From Planctomycetota bacterium (lineage in GTDB: Bacteria; Planctomycetota; UBA1135; UBA2386), in assembly GCA_947444055.1 (NCBI GenBank), contig CANEYR010000024.1:1-50121 (forward strand): a stretch of 50,121 nt of DNA, written 5' to 3'. The notes under the pieces are model-generated. The model had not been told where the DNA came from and did no database searches. It saw only the letters and a list, made by a program, of their open reading frames with translations. Positions 35,944-43,896 of this stretch are shown in pieces; the first letter of the stretch is position 1, and each line of letters begins with the position of its first letter. The translations under genes and the position numbers were made by a program.

Positions 35944-35986
35944 CATCTCACTTCGTTGCGGCGACCACGTGAGAACGGTGGGGGCC
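35944..35986 (+). repeat. Direct repeat copy B beyond the DUF433/DUF5615 pair
   Basis: This begins CATCTCACTTCGTTGCGG and matches copy A at 35053-35095 with about six substitutions over 43-44 bases. Here it is not part of a gene. Confidence 0.75.
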
Positions 35987-36174
35987 TTGTGCAATCAGAG
36001 GCGTGCGCTACCTTGCCGCGCCTTCCTGGAGGCCACCATGCACCGCATCTGCACAGCTGTGTCCGCCTCCCGGTTCTCGCGCGACTGAGAACGCGCGGCG
36101 GCCGGGTTTGAGCGTCGACTTGTCCGCAACCCGTTCCTTTCGGGCGTGCCCGCGCACGCCGACTCCTCCAGCAG

Positions 36175-36501
36175 ATGCGTTCGTCCAATGACCGCGGAGG
36201 GCGGTCGTCTTCGAAAACCCTCCAACTCTGTGCACAGGTGCACGACGCGTTGTCGTACGCACTGGGCACATCCTCCGATCCGGTCCTGATGGACCTCATG
36301 CTCGACCGCGTCGAGCCGATGCAGGACGACCGGCAAGTGCTCGTCGTGATGCAGGATCCGTGCGGCCACGGTTTGGTCGCAGCTCTGACAGCCCTTGATC
36401 GCGCGCGCGGATTCCTGCGTGAAGCGGTGGCCGAGACGGTCCATCGCCGTCGTGTGCCGCAGCTGTCCTTCACCGTTCTGCCGGCTGGAGGTGCACGATG
36501 A
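36175..36501 (+). CDS. RbfA-like ribosome-binding factor
   Basis: RbfA binds the 30S subunit during late 16S rRNA maturation. This 108-residue protein aligns across the family. An N-terminal helix (TLQLCAQVHDALSYALG) precedes DPVLMDLMLDRVEPMQDDRQ, and the C-terminal helix-strand RARGFLREAVAETVHRRRVP, then QLSFTVLP, parallels the conserved GFIRS...RIVPELTF of E. coli RbfA. The usual neighbours infB and truB are absent. Its stop overlaps the start of the RtcB-like gene (ATGA), so the two are co-translated. It may be a second RbfA paralogue. Confidence 0.8.
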   Translation: MRSSNDRGGRSSSKTLQLCAQVHDALSYALGTSSDPVLMDLMLDRVEPMQDDRQVLVVMQDPCGHGLVAALTALDRARGFLREAVAETVHRRRVPQLSFTVLPAGGAR

Positions 36502-37373
36502 CTGTCGTGCATCGCTGGTTGGCGGAACCATTGCCCAGAATCGTGGCGCAGGCGTTGCAACGCCTCGCCGCGGCTCCGGGGGTGCCGCGCGACGTCGAGC
36601 TTGGCGAACTGTCCGACGCCGGGTTGCAGAAGCGGGTGGCGCGTGATGTGCGCATCGAGTTTGGCACGCTCGGTCGCGGTAACCACTTCCTCGAAGTGCA
36701 AGCCGACGACGAGGGGCAACTGTGGTTGATGGTGCACAGCGGCTCGCGCGCGCTCGGGCCGGCGGTGCGCGATCACCATCTCGCTGCGGGCGAAGCGGTC
36801 GGCAAGGGTTTGCTCGCCCTCGATCCTGAGGGCGCGGGTCGTCGCTACCTCGCTGACCATCACTGTGCGATTGCGTTCGCTCAGCAGAACCGGCGCGCCA
36901 TTGCCGAAGCCGCCGCGCGCGCGCTGCACGATGCGCTGGCGGCCGACGTTGTCTGGGACACTTGGTTTGACGTTGTGCACAACTTCGTCCGGCGCGAAGA
37001 GCACGACGGCGTCTGGCTGTGGGTGCATCGCAAAGGCGCTTCGTCCGCGCGCGCCGACGAAGCGGGGGTGATCCCGGGCTCCATGGGAAGCTGGTCCTTC
37101 CACGTCGCCGGTCGTGGTTGTGCCGCTTCGCTGTGCTCGAGTTCTCACGGCGCTGGCCGCCGCCTTGCGCGCGGAGACGCGATGCGAACGATCTCCCGGC
37201 GTGATTTGGAACGTGACCTCGCCGCGGTGTTCTTCGAACGCCAGCTCGCAAGCCGTCTGCTGGACGAAGCGCCGACCGCCTACAAGGACATCAGTGCGGT
37301 CATGCGAGCGCAGCGAGATCTCGTTCGCATCGTGCGGCGGCTGCGGCCGGTGCTGGCGTACAAGGGCGCCTGA
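36498..37373 (+). CDS. RtcB-family RNA ligase lacking the N-terminal region
   Basis: RtcB joins RNA 3'-phosphate or cyclic phosphate ends to 5'-hydroxyl ends through a guanylylated histidine. Conserved blocks are TLGRGNHFLEV (His 63), LMVHSGSRALG (His 80), VVHNFVRREEHDGV and VHRKGASSARA. GVIPGSMGSWSFHVAGRG follows, then SSSHGAGRR (the histidine guanylylated in known enzymes) and TAYKDISAVMRAQRDLV. At 291 residues it is about 100 short of typical RtcB. The missing part is the N-terminal block with PDVH and the D-x-G-C-G motif that supplies two metal ligands. The gene upstream is RbfA-like, not the missing segment. Activity is therefore uncertain. Confidence 0.85.
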   Translation: MTVVHRWLAEPLPRIVAQALQRLAAAPGVPRDVELGELSDAGLQKRVARDVRIEFGTLGRGNHFLEVQADDEGQLWLMVHSGSRALGPAVRDHHLAAGEAVGKGLLALDPEGAGRRYLADHHCAIAFAQQNRRAIAEAAARALHDALAADVVWDTWFDVVHNFVRREEHDGVWLWVHRKGASSARADEAGVIPGSMGSWSFHVAGRGCAASLCSSSHGAGRRLARGDAMRTISRRDLERDLAAVFFERQLASRLLDEAPTAYKDISAVMRAQRDLVRIVRRLRPVLAYKGA

Positions 37374-37452
37374 ACCGAGGTCTGCGAGCAACGCCCCGTC
37401 GGCCGACTGCTCGACGTCGCGCGAGATCGAAGCCACTTGGTATCTTGCGCCG

Positions 37453-37980
37453 ATGCTCCGCCTCGCCGCCACGACCCTGCCGTTCTTGATCGCCTGCGCC
37501 ACCGCGCAACAAGCACTCTCCACCACCTTTGGACCGTCCCCGGGCGGACTCACCGGCGGGATGGTGGCGGTCGGCGCCGACTTCGATGGCGACGGCGCGC
37601 CGTTCGCGACCTACCCGCTGACGTTCGGCGGCGGCAACGCCCTGATTGCGATTGGCGATCAGAACGGCGACGGCATTACCGAGCTGGCGCGGTTGCAGGC
37701 TGGCGGCACCGAGATCCTGCGTCTTGCAAACCCGCCTGTGCTGGTGGCGATCCCGTTCGGCGGCGTTGCGATCGCGGCGGCGAACATGGCTGGCGACAGC
37801 CGCAACGAGGTGCTGGTCGGTGAAGCGAACAACCAGATGGTGCGTTCGTTCAGTCCCGCGACCGGTGGCACGTTGCGCACCTGGAACCAGGCGATCGCGC
37901 TGCAGGCGTTCTACGCGCCGACGCAGTCGGCGATCGGTGTCGACTTGACCAACGGTTTGTGGGCGCGGATCGGTTGGTGA
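37453..37980 (+). CDS. Short secreted FG-GAP-like protein
   Basis: The protein is 175 residues with a signal peptide (LAATTLPFLIACATAQ). It has two calcium-loop motifs (DFDGDGAPF and DQNGDGITE) and a degenerate third (NMAGDSRNEV), so only part of a propeller. It may assemble with other copies or be a shortened relative of the FG-GAP protein at 29629. Its stop overlaps a GTG start of the next gene (GTGA). Confidence 0.75.
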   Translation: MLRLAATTLPFLIACATAQQALSTTFGPSPGGLTGGMVAVGADFDGDGAPFATYPLTFGGGNALIAIGDQNGDGITELARLQAGGTEILRLANPPVLVAIPFGGVAIAAANMAGDSRNEVLVGEANNQMVRSFSPATGGTLRTWNQAIALQAFYAPTQSAIGVDLTNGLWARIGW

Positions 37981-38480
37981 ACGACCGACTTCGAGCAGGG
38001 CACTTTCCGCATGCGCAGCGGGCGGTGCGGCGTGGTGCGATCTTCGGCGCGCTCGCGACGGTGGCCATGGCCTTCGCTTGCGGGCACGCCGCGCTCGCCG
38101 CTGCGCCTGACGACGGTTCGCCGGAGGCCGCGGCGCGTTTGCTGCTGATCGGTGTGCAAGCGCTGCTCGCCGCGCTGTTCGGTAGCACCTTGGTGCTGAC
38201 GTGGTTGCTGCGCGGCGCGGTGCAGCGCGGCGACCGCGACGCCATGCGCGGGGCACTGCATGGCTCTACCACGGCCTTGTGGTGGAGCCTCGGCTTGCTC
38301 GTCGTCCAGGCGATGACGATCTTGATCCCGTTGGCGGTCGATGCCTCCGAACGGCGTGAATGGGCCGACCTGTGGCCGGCGATCGTGATCGCGGTGTTGC
38401 CGGCGGCGGTGCTGTGGTTCTGGCTGAACGACCTCTACGCGGCCCGCGCCGAGGTTCGACGTTCGCTGTCGGATGCGTGA
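37977..38480 (+). CDS. Membrane protein of unknown function, GTG start
   Basis: The protein is 167 residues with four hydrophobic segments: GAIFGALATVAMAFACGHA, LLLIGVQALLAALFGSTLVL, LWWSLGLLVVQAMTILIPL and LWPAIVIAVLPAAVLWFWL. The GTG at 37977 overlaps the previous stop and is chosen for that reason. I recognise no family. Confidence 0.7.
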   Translation: MNDRLRAGHFPHAQRAVRRGAIFGALATVAMAFACGHAALAAAPDDGSPEAAARLLLIGVQALLAALFGSTLVLTWLLRGAVQRGDRDAMRGALHGSTTALWWSLGLLVVQAMTILIPLAVDASERREWADLWPAIVIAVLPAAVLWFWLNDLYAARAEVRRSLSDA

Positions 38481-38511
38481 CGGGCCGGGCGCGCTAGACT
38501 CGCGCCCCGCG

Positions 38512-38772
38512 ATGAAGAAGACCAAGAAGACGTTCGCCGAGAAGCTGCAGAACGATCATGGCCTGCCGAAGGTCGTGCCGATTCCGCCGCGCAATCACAA
38601 GCAGTGGGGAGTTGGCACGATCGTGATCGCGGCCCCGCGGGAAGTGGATGCGCTAATGAAGAAGGTCGGTAAGGGCAAGGTCACGACGATGGCCGAGTTG
38701 GGGCGCGCCTTGGAGCAGCGCTTGTTCGTCGCCGATCACGAGCTGCGGCTGGTGCGACCCGTGGCGGAGTGA
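38512..38772 (+). CDS. Shortened MGMT-like protein
   Basis: The 86 residues match the N-terminus of the alkyltransferase-like MGMT family: KTFAEKLQNDHGLPKVVPIP, KQWGVGTIVIAAPREVDALM and KVGKGKVTTMAELGRALE. Full members are about 130-150 residues and continue with CPLTTGIF-type and WRTLK blocks. Here the last 15 codons diverge and stop. The stop overlaps the DUF1697 start by one base (TGATG). It is either a truncated remnant or a short form kept by coupling. Confidence 0.7.
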   Translation: MKKTKKTFAEKLQNDHGLPKVVPIPPRNHKQWGVGTIVIAAPREVDALMKKVGKGKVTTMAELGRALEQRLFVADHELRLVRPVAE

Positions 38773-39338
38773 TGCCGGCCCGCAAGATTGGGCCGCCGAC
38801 GAGTGCTCGCCTAGTCGCACTGCTGCGTGGCGTCAACGTGGGCGGCAACAAGGCGGTGCCGATGGCGAGTCTGCGCGCGATGGCGATGCAGTTGGGTTGG
38901 ACCGACGTGGCCACCTACTTGCAGAGCGGCAATCTGGTGTTCACGGCTGTGGTCGACGTCGTCGGCGCCAGCAAGCAGCTTGAGCGAGCCCTCGCGGAGC
39001 AGTTCGACTTCACGGTGCCGGTGGTGATCCGCCGCGGGGAAGAGTTCGCCCGCGATGTGGCCGCATGTCCGTTTCCCGAGGCCGCGACGGAGCGGCCGCA
39101 GCTGGTGCATGTGGGCTACAGCCGCGAGCCGTTGCGGGCGTCGATGGCGAACGAGCTGACGGCGTACTGCACCGCCGGGGAACGCGTGATCGTTCGCGAG
39201 CAAGCGATGTGGATCGACTTTGTCGGCGGCGTGGCGCGCGCGAAGCTGACGTCGGCGGTGCTCGATCGGGTGGTCGGCGGCATCGTGACGTTGCGCAACC
39301 TCAAGTCCGCGCGCGCCATCGCTGCTCTGGTTGGCTGA
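38772..39338 (+). CDS. DUF1697 protein
   Basis: The 188-residue protein has the DUF1697 signature: LVALLRGVNVGGNKAVPMAS, LRAMAMQLGWTDVATYLQSGN, NLVFTAV, and the C-terminal TLRNLKSARAIAAL. Structural studies of the family show a ferredoxin-like fold of unknown role. ATG at 38772 overlaps the previous stop; an adjacent GTG at 38769 is less likely. Confidence 0.9.
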   Translation: MPARKIGPPTSARLVALLRGVNVGGNKAVPMASLRAMAMQLGWTDVATYLQSGNLVFTAVVDVVGASKQLERALAEQFDFTVPVVIRRGEEFARDVAACPFPEAATERPQLVHVGYSREPLRASMANELTAYCTAGERVIVREQAMWIDFVGGVARAKLTSAVLDRVVGGIVTLRNLKSARAIAALVG

Positions 39339-39402
39339 CACGCGAGGCCTCGGCGCCAAGGCGACACTTCCTCATCGCGACATCTCGCGCTACATCAGCG
39401 CC

Positions 39403-40101
39403 ATGCCGCTCCAGCACCGCGAGGTCGCGCCCGGTCTCAACCCTCGCACGGTGCGCACGGCACAAGGCCAACTGCGGGTGCCCGATGATTGGGAGCTGTT
39501 GCCGCCGGGCGATGCGGCGTTGACGCGGCGCGTCAAAGTCGAGGGGCCGTGTTGGACGGTGTCCGAGAAGAAGGGCCGCAAAGTGTTTGGGCACGGGGTG
39601 TGGGCGCCGGCCGAACGCATCGCCCGCTTGCGCGCGCAGCTCGCAGAGGAACGGTTGCAGCCAGCACATGCAAAGCAGCTCGCGGCCGGTCGCGCGCGTC
39701 GTGAACAAAAGCAGGTTGCCTACGTCGAAGACTTCCGCGGTGCCGTGCTGCAGTTCTTGCACTTCGCGCCAGTTCACGCCGAGCTCGAAGCACAGCTGGC
39801 GACGGCGGTCACGGCGCACGCGACGCCGGTCGGCAGTGGCACCGTGGCGCGCACCGAACGCATTCCGGTTGCGGAGCGCGCGGCGGCGGCCGTCATCGCG
39901 TGGCTGCGGCACCAGACGACCAGCTACGACTCGATGAGGATTGCGCGCGTGAAGGGGCGGCGGCGAGACGTGCGGCGCGAGCTGGCGGAGCAGTCGCGGC
40001 GGTTGCTCGCGCGTTATCGCAACGGTGACGTGGTCGAGCGCGCGGCGTGTCCGCTATGGCAGGCGCTGGCGGCGGCGGGCCGTGGCGAAGCCAGCGGCTG
40101 A
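39403..40101 (+). CDS. DUF2293 protein
   Basis: The protein is 232 residues. The family signature lies near the C-terminus: AWLRHQTTSYDSMRIARVKG, then RRRDVRRELAEQSRRLLARYR. The N-terminal part (PDDWELLPPGDAALTRRVK, EKKGRKVFGHGVWAP) is also typical of longer members. Very basic, so nucleic acid binding is possible. Function unknown. Confidence 0.85.
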   Translation: MPLQHREVAPGLNPRTVRTAQGQLRVPDDWELLPPGDAALTRRVKVEGPCWTVSEKKGRKVFGHGVWAPAERIARLRAQLAEERLQPAHAKQLAAGRARREQKQVAYVEDFRGAVLQFLHFAPVHAELEAQLATAVTAHATPVGSGTVARTERIPVAERAAAAVIAWLRHQTTSYDSMRIARVKGRRRDVRRELAEQSRRLLARYRNGDVVERAACPLWQALAAAGRGEASG

Positions 40102-40131
40102 CGGCATCAGGCGAATACCCCACCCGCTGAG

Positions 40132-40151
40132 CGGCAGGCGGCGGCCTGCCG
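40132..40151 (+). terminator. Hairpin after the DUF2293 gene
   Basis: A perfect 8-base stem (CGGCAGGC with GCCTGCCG) surrounds a four-base loop, 30 bases after the DUF2293 stop. Outer bases TGAG and CTCA could extend it with a three-base bulge. No U-run follows, so it is a weak candidate terminator. Confidence 0.45.
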
Positions 40152-40263
40152 ACGCTCACCGTCGTGTTGGCGACAGCTCAGTCTCAGCTCAGAGGTCGGG
40201 ATCGAAGCTGACGACCATGGTCGGGCGCCGACTTCGCAGGCACACTCCTTGCGGATCACTCTC

Positions 40264-41394
40264 ATGCCATTCGCCCGCGCCGCCTGCGTTCTCGTCCTTG
40301 GTTCGTTGCTGTCGAGCCAGACGTTCTTAGTCGACATCAACAATGGACCAGGCACTCACTACACGACGATCGCTGCCGCGGTCGCCGCGGTGCCCAACGG
40401 CGCGGTGCTGTATGTGCGGCCAGGCACCTACGGGGGCTTCGCCATCAACAAGACGGTGCGCATCCTCGGCGACTTTGGCGTGGCCTTGACGCCGGGTGCG
40501 AACGTCACGATCTCTGGTCTCGCTGCTAACCAGACCGTCGTGCTGCGCCATGTGCGTGCGAGTGGTGGTGGCGTGTGGTCGTTCTCCAACTGCGTGGGGC
40601 CGATCTTCGTGGACCGCTGCTACCAATCACCGCAACAGGTGCAGAGATTGGGTGTCGCCAATTGCCAGCAAGTCGCCGTTCGCAATTACGGCCTTGGCGC
40701 CTCGCCAGGCAACGGCATGTTCGAGGTCACGTTGACGAACAGCAACGTGGTGTTTGAGGCGTGCCAGATCGGTCGCGGCAACCCGACGTCGGTGACGACT
40801 GTGAACGCTGGCATCACGCAGACCGGCGGCACGCTGCAACTGGTCGACTGCGAAGTGCGCGGCGGTGCCAACCCGTATCCGAACGCGACCGCAGGCATCG
40901 CCGTGACGAATGGCCAACTGCGATTGCTCGGCGTGACCACGGTGAACGGTGGCACCAATCAGGGGCGTGCGATCGTCGGCACGGGCGGGCTGCGCTACGA
41001 GCCGAGCGTGGTGTTCAGCGGCGGCTTGCCGGACGTTCCCCCCGCGATGCTGCCGACCATGCGGACGATGCCGCGGCTGACGACGGTGCCGAATCTCTCC
41101 GGTGATCAGTACTTCGCCAGGCTGTATGGCCCGGCGGGACACTTGGCGGCCATTGCGTTGGCGTTGCCAGGGCCCGTGGTGCAGTTACCTGGTTTCGACG
41201 ACGCCGTGTGGCTCGATCCGGTGACGGTTGGTGGTCTGGTGGCGGCGGTGCTCACCACGGCTCCGTTCGTGTGGCACATCCAGACGCCGGCCGGGGTGCC
41301 GTTGCTTGGCGTGCGCGCGACTTGGCAGGGCGTGACCTACGACCCGGTGGAAGGGTTCCAGCTGAGCAACCCTTCCTTCACCATCCTGCCGTAG
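40264..41394 (+). CDS. Secreted right-handed beta-helix protein
   Basis: The protein is 376 residues with a signal peptide (ARAACVLVLGSLLSSQ). The mature N-terminus DINNGPGTHYTTIAAAVAAV, then PNGAVLYVRPGTYGG, is the standard opening of right-handed beta-helix proteins. Beta-rung repeats follow (NVTISGLAANQTVVLRHVRA, NSNVVFEACQIGRG, GGTLQLVDCEVRGG). The C-terminus WLDPVTVGGLVAAVL, then FQLSNPSFTILP, is the same module as in the protein at 15323-16606. The ATG at 40264 is used; a TTG at 40249 is in frame. No catalytic residues of polysaccharide lyases can be identified. Confidence 0.82.
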   Translation: MPFARAACVLVLGSLLSSQTFLVDINNGPGTHYTTIAAAVAAVPNGAVLYVRPGTYGGFAINKTVRILGDFGVALTPGANVTISGLAANQTVVLRHVRASGGGVWSFSNCVGPIFVDRCYQSPQQVQRLGVANCQQVAVRNYGLGASPGNGMFEVTLTNSNVVFEACQIGRGNPTSVTTVNAGITQTGGTLQLVDCEVRGGANPYPNATAGIAVTNGQLRLLGVTTVNGGTNQGRAIVGTGGLRYEPSVVFSGGLPDVPPAMLPTMRTMPRLTTVPNLSGDQYFARLYGPAGHLAAIALALPGPVVQLPGFDDAVWLDPVTVGGLVAAVLTTAPFVWHIQTPAGVPLLGVRATWQGVTYDPVEGFQLSNPSFTILP

Positions 41395-41423
41395 CGTCGC
41401 GAAGAAGGGCTGTCCCAACGAAA

Positions 41424-41457
41424 CGAGGCCCGTCCTTCGCGTGAAGGACGGGCCTCG
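41424..41457. terminator. Long bidirectional hairpin terminator
   Basis: A perfect 15-base stem (CGAGGCCCGTCCTTC and its complement) with a four-base loop lies between two convergent genes, 30 bases past the beta-helix stop and 58 bases past the PKD gene stop. It could end transcription from both sides. There is no strong U-run. Confidence 0.85.
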
Positions 41458-41514
41458 CTGCGTTCCAGCGGTCATGCCATCACGACCGCTGGAGCCGCCG
41501 GAGCGGGGGTGGGC

Positions 41515-43584
41515 TCAGAGGCCGACCACCCACGCCGACGCGTCCGACGTGACGAAGCCGAAGGCGTTCGCCGCTGGATCGAACGTCGCCGCTTGGTTGT
41601 AGAGCTGCACACCGAGCAACCCACCAATGTTCGGGATGTTGAAGTTCCACGTGGCAGTGGTTCCCGCACCGACCACGGTCTCCGTCGCGTCGAGGCTGAC
41701 ACGCAGCGGGCAGCCCGGCGCGCCGATGATGCCGAGGTCAAACGGCAGCGGGCCAAAGCCCGAGATGGTGTTGCTCGTGCCAAGCACCATGACCGCCAAC
41801 GCGAATGGCAGGTTGTTGAGGTTGACCGACAGCGTGCCGCCGATCGTCGGCTGCGTGGTGTTCACCAGGCTGGTGATGCCGAGCGTGCCCGCGCAACCAG
41901 GGCCGAAGAAGCCGTAGCCGGCCGAGCCGCCAGTCGCCGTGGTGTCGTAGTGCAGCGCGCCGTTCCACACGCGTGGCGTGAAGAAGGAGCCGGCGTTGAA
42001 CAACGTCGAGCGCACGGCGCCGAGAGTCAGCGTGACATCGCCGTTGCTGTACGGACCGGCGGGGCCGTTGGTGTAGCGCGGCGAGCAACCGACATAGTTG
42101 ATCGCGATGCCGAAGCTGCCCAGAGGCAGATAGAGCGGCGTTGCCAAGGCCGTCGTCGACGGCACGTTGTTACCGGCGCACAATCCCGCACCGCTGCCGA
42201 CCAGTCGCCAAGGCGCGATGTTGTTGTCGTTGCCGACGTAGGTGCCAGGCGTCACATACACATTGAATGTGAACGGCGTGCCAACCACCGTCGTGCCGGT
42301 GTTGTGGTCCATGCCGCAGATGTTGATGCCCTGCGGGTTGGTGACGTTGGCATCGAACATGACGGTCCAGCCACTGGCGCCGCCGTTGTTCGCGGTGAAC
42401 GGAGTCGAGAGCGTGTTCGGGGCAGCGAACGCGGTCTTCGTCACTGTGCTCGTGCGGCAGAGCCGCGAAGCAATCAAGCGAACGTTGGCCGCTTGGCATT
42501 GCGGTAACACGGTGACAGGGTTCTGCGCGGTCGAGTCGGTGATGTTGTCACCGTTGAAGTCCCAGTCCCACGACGTCGCGGCGGGCGTAGTCAGGTCCGT
42601 AAACTGGAACACGTTCGGCGGGGCCAGCAGCGCGTACGAGAAGTTGGCGACGATGTTGTCCGTCTTGATGTAGGCCGTGCGCGTCAGCGTGCTCGCTGGG
42701 AAGGTCGCGTCGGTGACCGTCAGCGAAACGTTGAAGTCGCCGCAGGTCGTATAGGTGAAGGGCGGCGGGTTCTGCAGTGTGGAGTCGATCACGGCATCGC
42801 CGTCAAAGTCCCATGCCCAGCTCGTGATGCCACCTGGATCACTGGAGAACGAAGTGTTCGTGAAGGTGACGGCGAGTGGCGAGGTGCCGCTCGTGACGTT
42901 GGCAGTGAAGCCGGCGTAGAGACCCGATGCTGGCACGTAGGTCACTTCGACGACGACGCCGTGGTTGAGGCCGATGACGCCGATCCCGGTGCCGGGATAA
43001 CCCGTGCTGATGTAGGTGCGGCTGGCGAGCGGGGCGGCGATCACCACGTCGAGCTGCGGGCCAGCACCGGTGAAGGTCTGGATCGGCAGATCGCATTCGA
43101 TGTTGAGGTCACCACCGAGGCTGGGGTCGTACAGGAAGGGGGTGGTAAACGGCACGCTGATGCCAAACGGCGTCGGACCAACTTGGGCCGGCTGGGCGCC
43201 CCACGACACTGGACCGCTAAACACGGTGGCGAAGTTCGCGCCCCGGTTGTTGGCCATCGTGGTCGACACGGCGGCCTGATCGAATGGGCAGGTCGACAGC
43301 GACACTGAGCAGCCCGCCGTGTAGCTCGATGCGACGAGCGCGACGTTGGTGTTTGGGCGCCACTTCAAACCGGTAATCAGGATCGGGAAGTTGATGCCCT
43401 GAGCCGTGAAGTGGGTGCTGTCGTACACCATCTGTTCGATCAGGCCGGTGCCGGTGCGACCCCACGGGAACGCGTTGGCACTAGCGCCTTCCACAGCGGC
43501 GTAGCCATTGGGGATCACGATGGTCTGGGCGGCGGCAGTCGCGGTGATGGCCGCCAGGGTGAGCAAAGAGGCAAAACGATGCAT
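41515..43584 (-). CDS. Secreted PKD-domain protein with lineage-typical C-terminus
   Basis: The protein is 689 residues with a signal peptide (LLTLAAITATAAAQ). The N-terminal region (about 20-225) is a beta-rich domain of unknown type. Two PKD domains follow, recognised by SWAWDFDGDAVIDST and SWDWDFNGDNITDST with paired CGDFNVSLTVTD. The last 130 residues begin YGFFGPGCAGTLGI, continue with PLPFDLGIIGAPGC and end DPAANAFGFVTSDASAWVVG. That ending is common to many secreted proteins of deep planctomycete lineages and may serve secretion or surface attachment. Confidence 0.85.
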   Translation of the reverse strand: MHRFASLLTLAAITATAAAQTIVIPNGYAAVEGASANAFPWGRTGTGLIEQMVYDSTHFTAQGINFPILITGLKWRPNTNVALVASSYTAGCSVSLSTCPFDQAAVSTTMANNRGANFATVFSGPVSWGAQPAQVGPTPFGISVPFTTPFLYDPSLGGDLNIECDLPIQTFTGAGPQLDVVIAAPLASRTYISTGYPGTGIGVIGLNHGVVVEVTYVPASGLYAGFTANVTSGTSPLAVTFTNTSFSSDPGGITSWAWDFDGDAVIDSTLQNPPPFTYTTCGDFNVSLTVTDATFPASTLTRTAYIKTDNIVANFSYALLAPPNVFQFTDLTTPAATSWDWDFNGDNITDSTAQNPVTVLPQCQAANVRLIASRLCRTSTVTKTAFAAPNTLSTPFTANNGGASGWTVMFDANVTNPQGINICGMDHNTGTTVVGTPFTFNVYVTPGTYVGNDNNIAPWRLVGSGAGLCAGNNVPSTTALATPLYLPLGSFGIAINYVGCSPRYTNGPAGPYSNGDVTLTLGAVRSTLFNAGSFFTPRVWNGALHYDTTATGGSAGYGFFGPGCAGTLGITSLVNTTQPTIGGTLSVNLNNLPFALAVMVLGTSNTISGFGPLPFDLGIIGAPGCPLRVSLDATETVVGAGTTATWNFNIPNIGGLLGVQLYNQAATFDPAANAFGFVTSDASAWVVGL

Positions 43585-43731
43585 GGTCTACTCGGGTTGA
43601 TAGAGGTGTCGGGTTAGCCGACGAACGAGAACGCGCTGAAGCTAATCAAGGCGCCGAACAATGAAACCCTATGGCGATCCGTCTGGTGCCTCGATCCCGT
43701 AACGACGTGTTGCGGTCTGGCGAGAACCGAA

Positions 43732-43893
43732 CTACGGACTGGTCGCGGCCAAGACCATCGCCGCGAAGCGCACCGAGGGATCGGCCGGCCGCTCGCCGGT
43801 GATCTGCACGATGCCAGCGCCCATGCGCATTGGCACCCACGGCGAGGTCGCGGTGATCTCGGTCCGCAGCGCGACGGTGAAGGCCGTTCGCAT
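43732..43893 (-). CDS. Possible small protein after the DUF4287 gene
   Basis: A 53-codon frame starts at ATG 43893, four bases after the DUF4287/DUF5655 stop, and ends at TAG 43732. The residues (RTAFTVALRTEITATSPWVP, then MRMGAGIVQITGERPADPSV, then RFAAMVLAAT) look coding in composition and strand-like pattern. I know no family. Close spacing suggests co-translation with the preceding gene, but it could be chance. Confidence 0.4.
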   Translation of the reverse strand: MRTAFTVALRTEITATSPWVPMRMGAGIVQITGERPADPSVRFAAMVLAATSP

Positions 43894-43896
43894 CGA

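Larger units (their letters stand above)
35799..36174. other. Intergenic region with DUF1570 gene fragments
   Basis: No complete gene was seen. On the minus strand, 35920-35866 resembles the coding sequence at 34899-34955 of the DUF1570 gene: a shared CTGGTGCACTT and a shared CCGGCGAAGTACACG at matching spacing. This is an inverted, degenerate copy. Just after it, 35944-35986 is a direct copy of the same gene's 3' end. A short frame from ATG 36038 with GGAGG upstream encodes only 16 codons and may be a leader peptide before the RbfA-like gene, though this is weak. Confidence 0.6.

Noticed and set aside
36003..36174. Lost N-terminal block of RtcB upstream of the RbfA-like gene
   Set aside because: One frame has a faint GLSVDL resemblance to the metal motif, but nothing else aligns and it lies before, not within, the operon.
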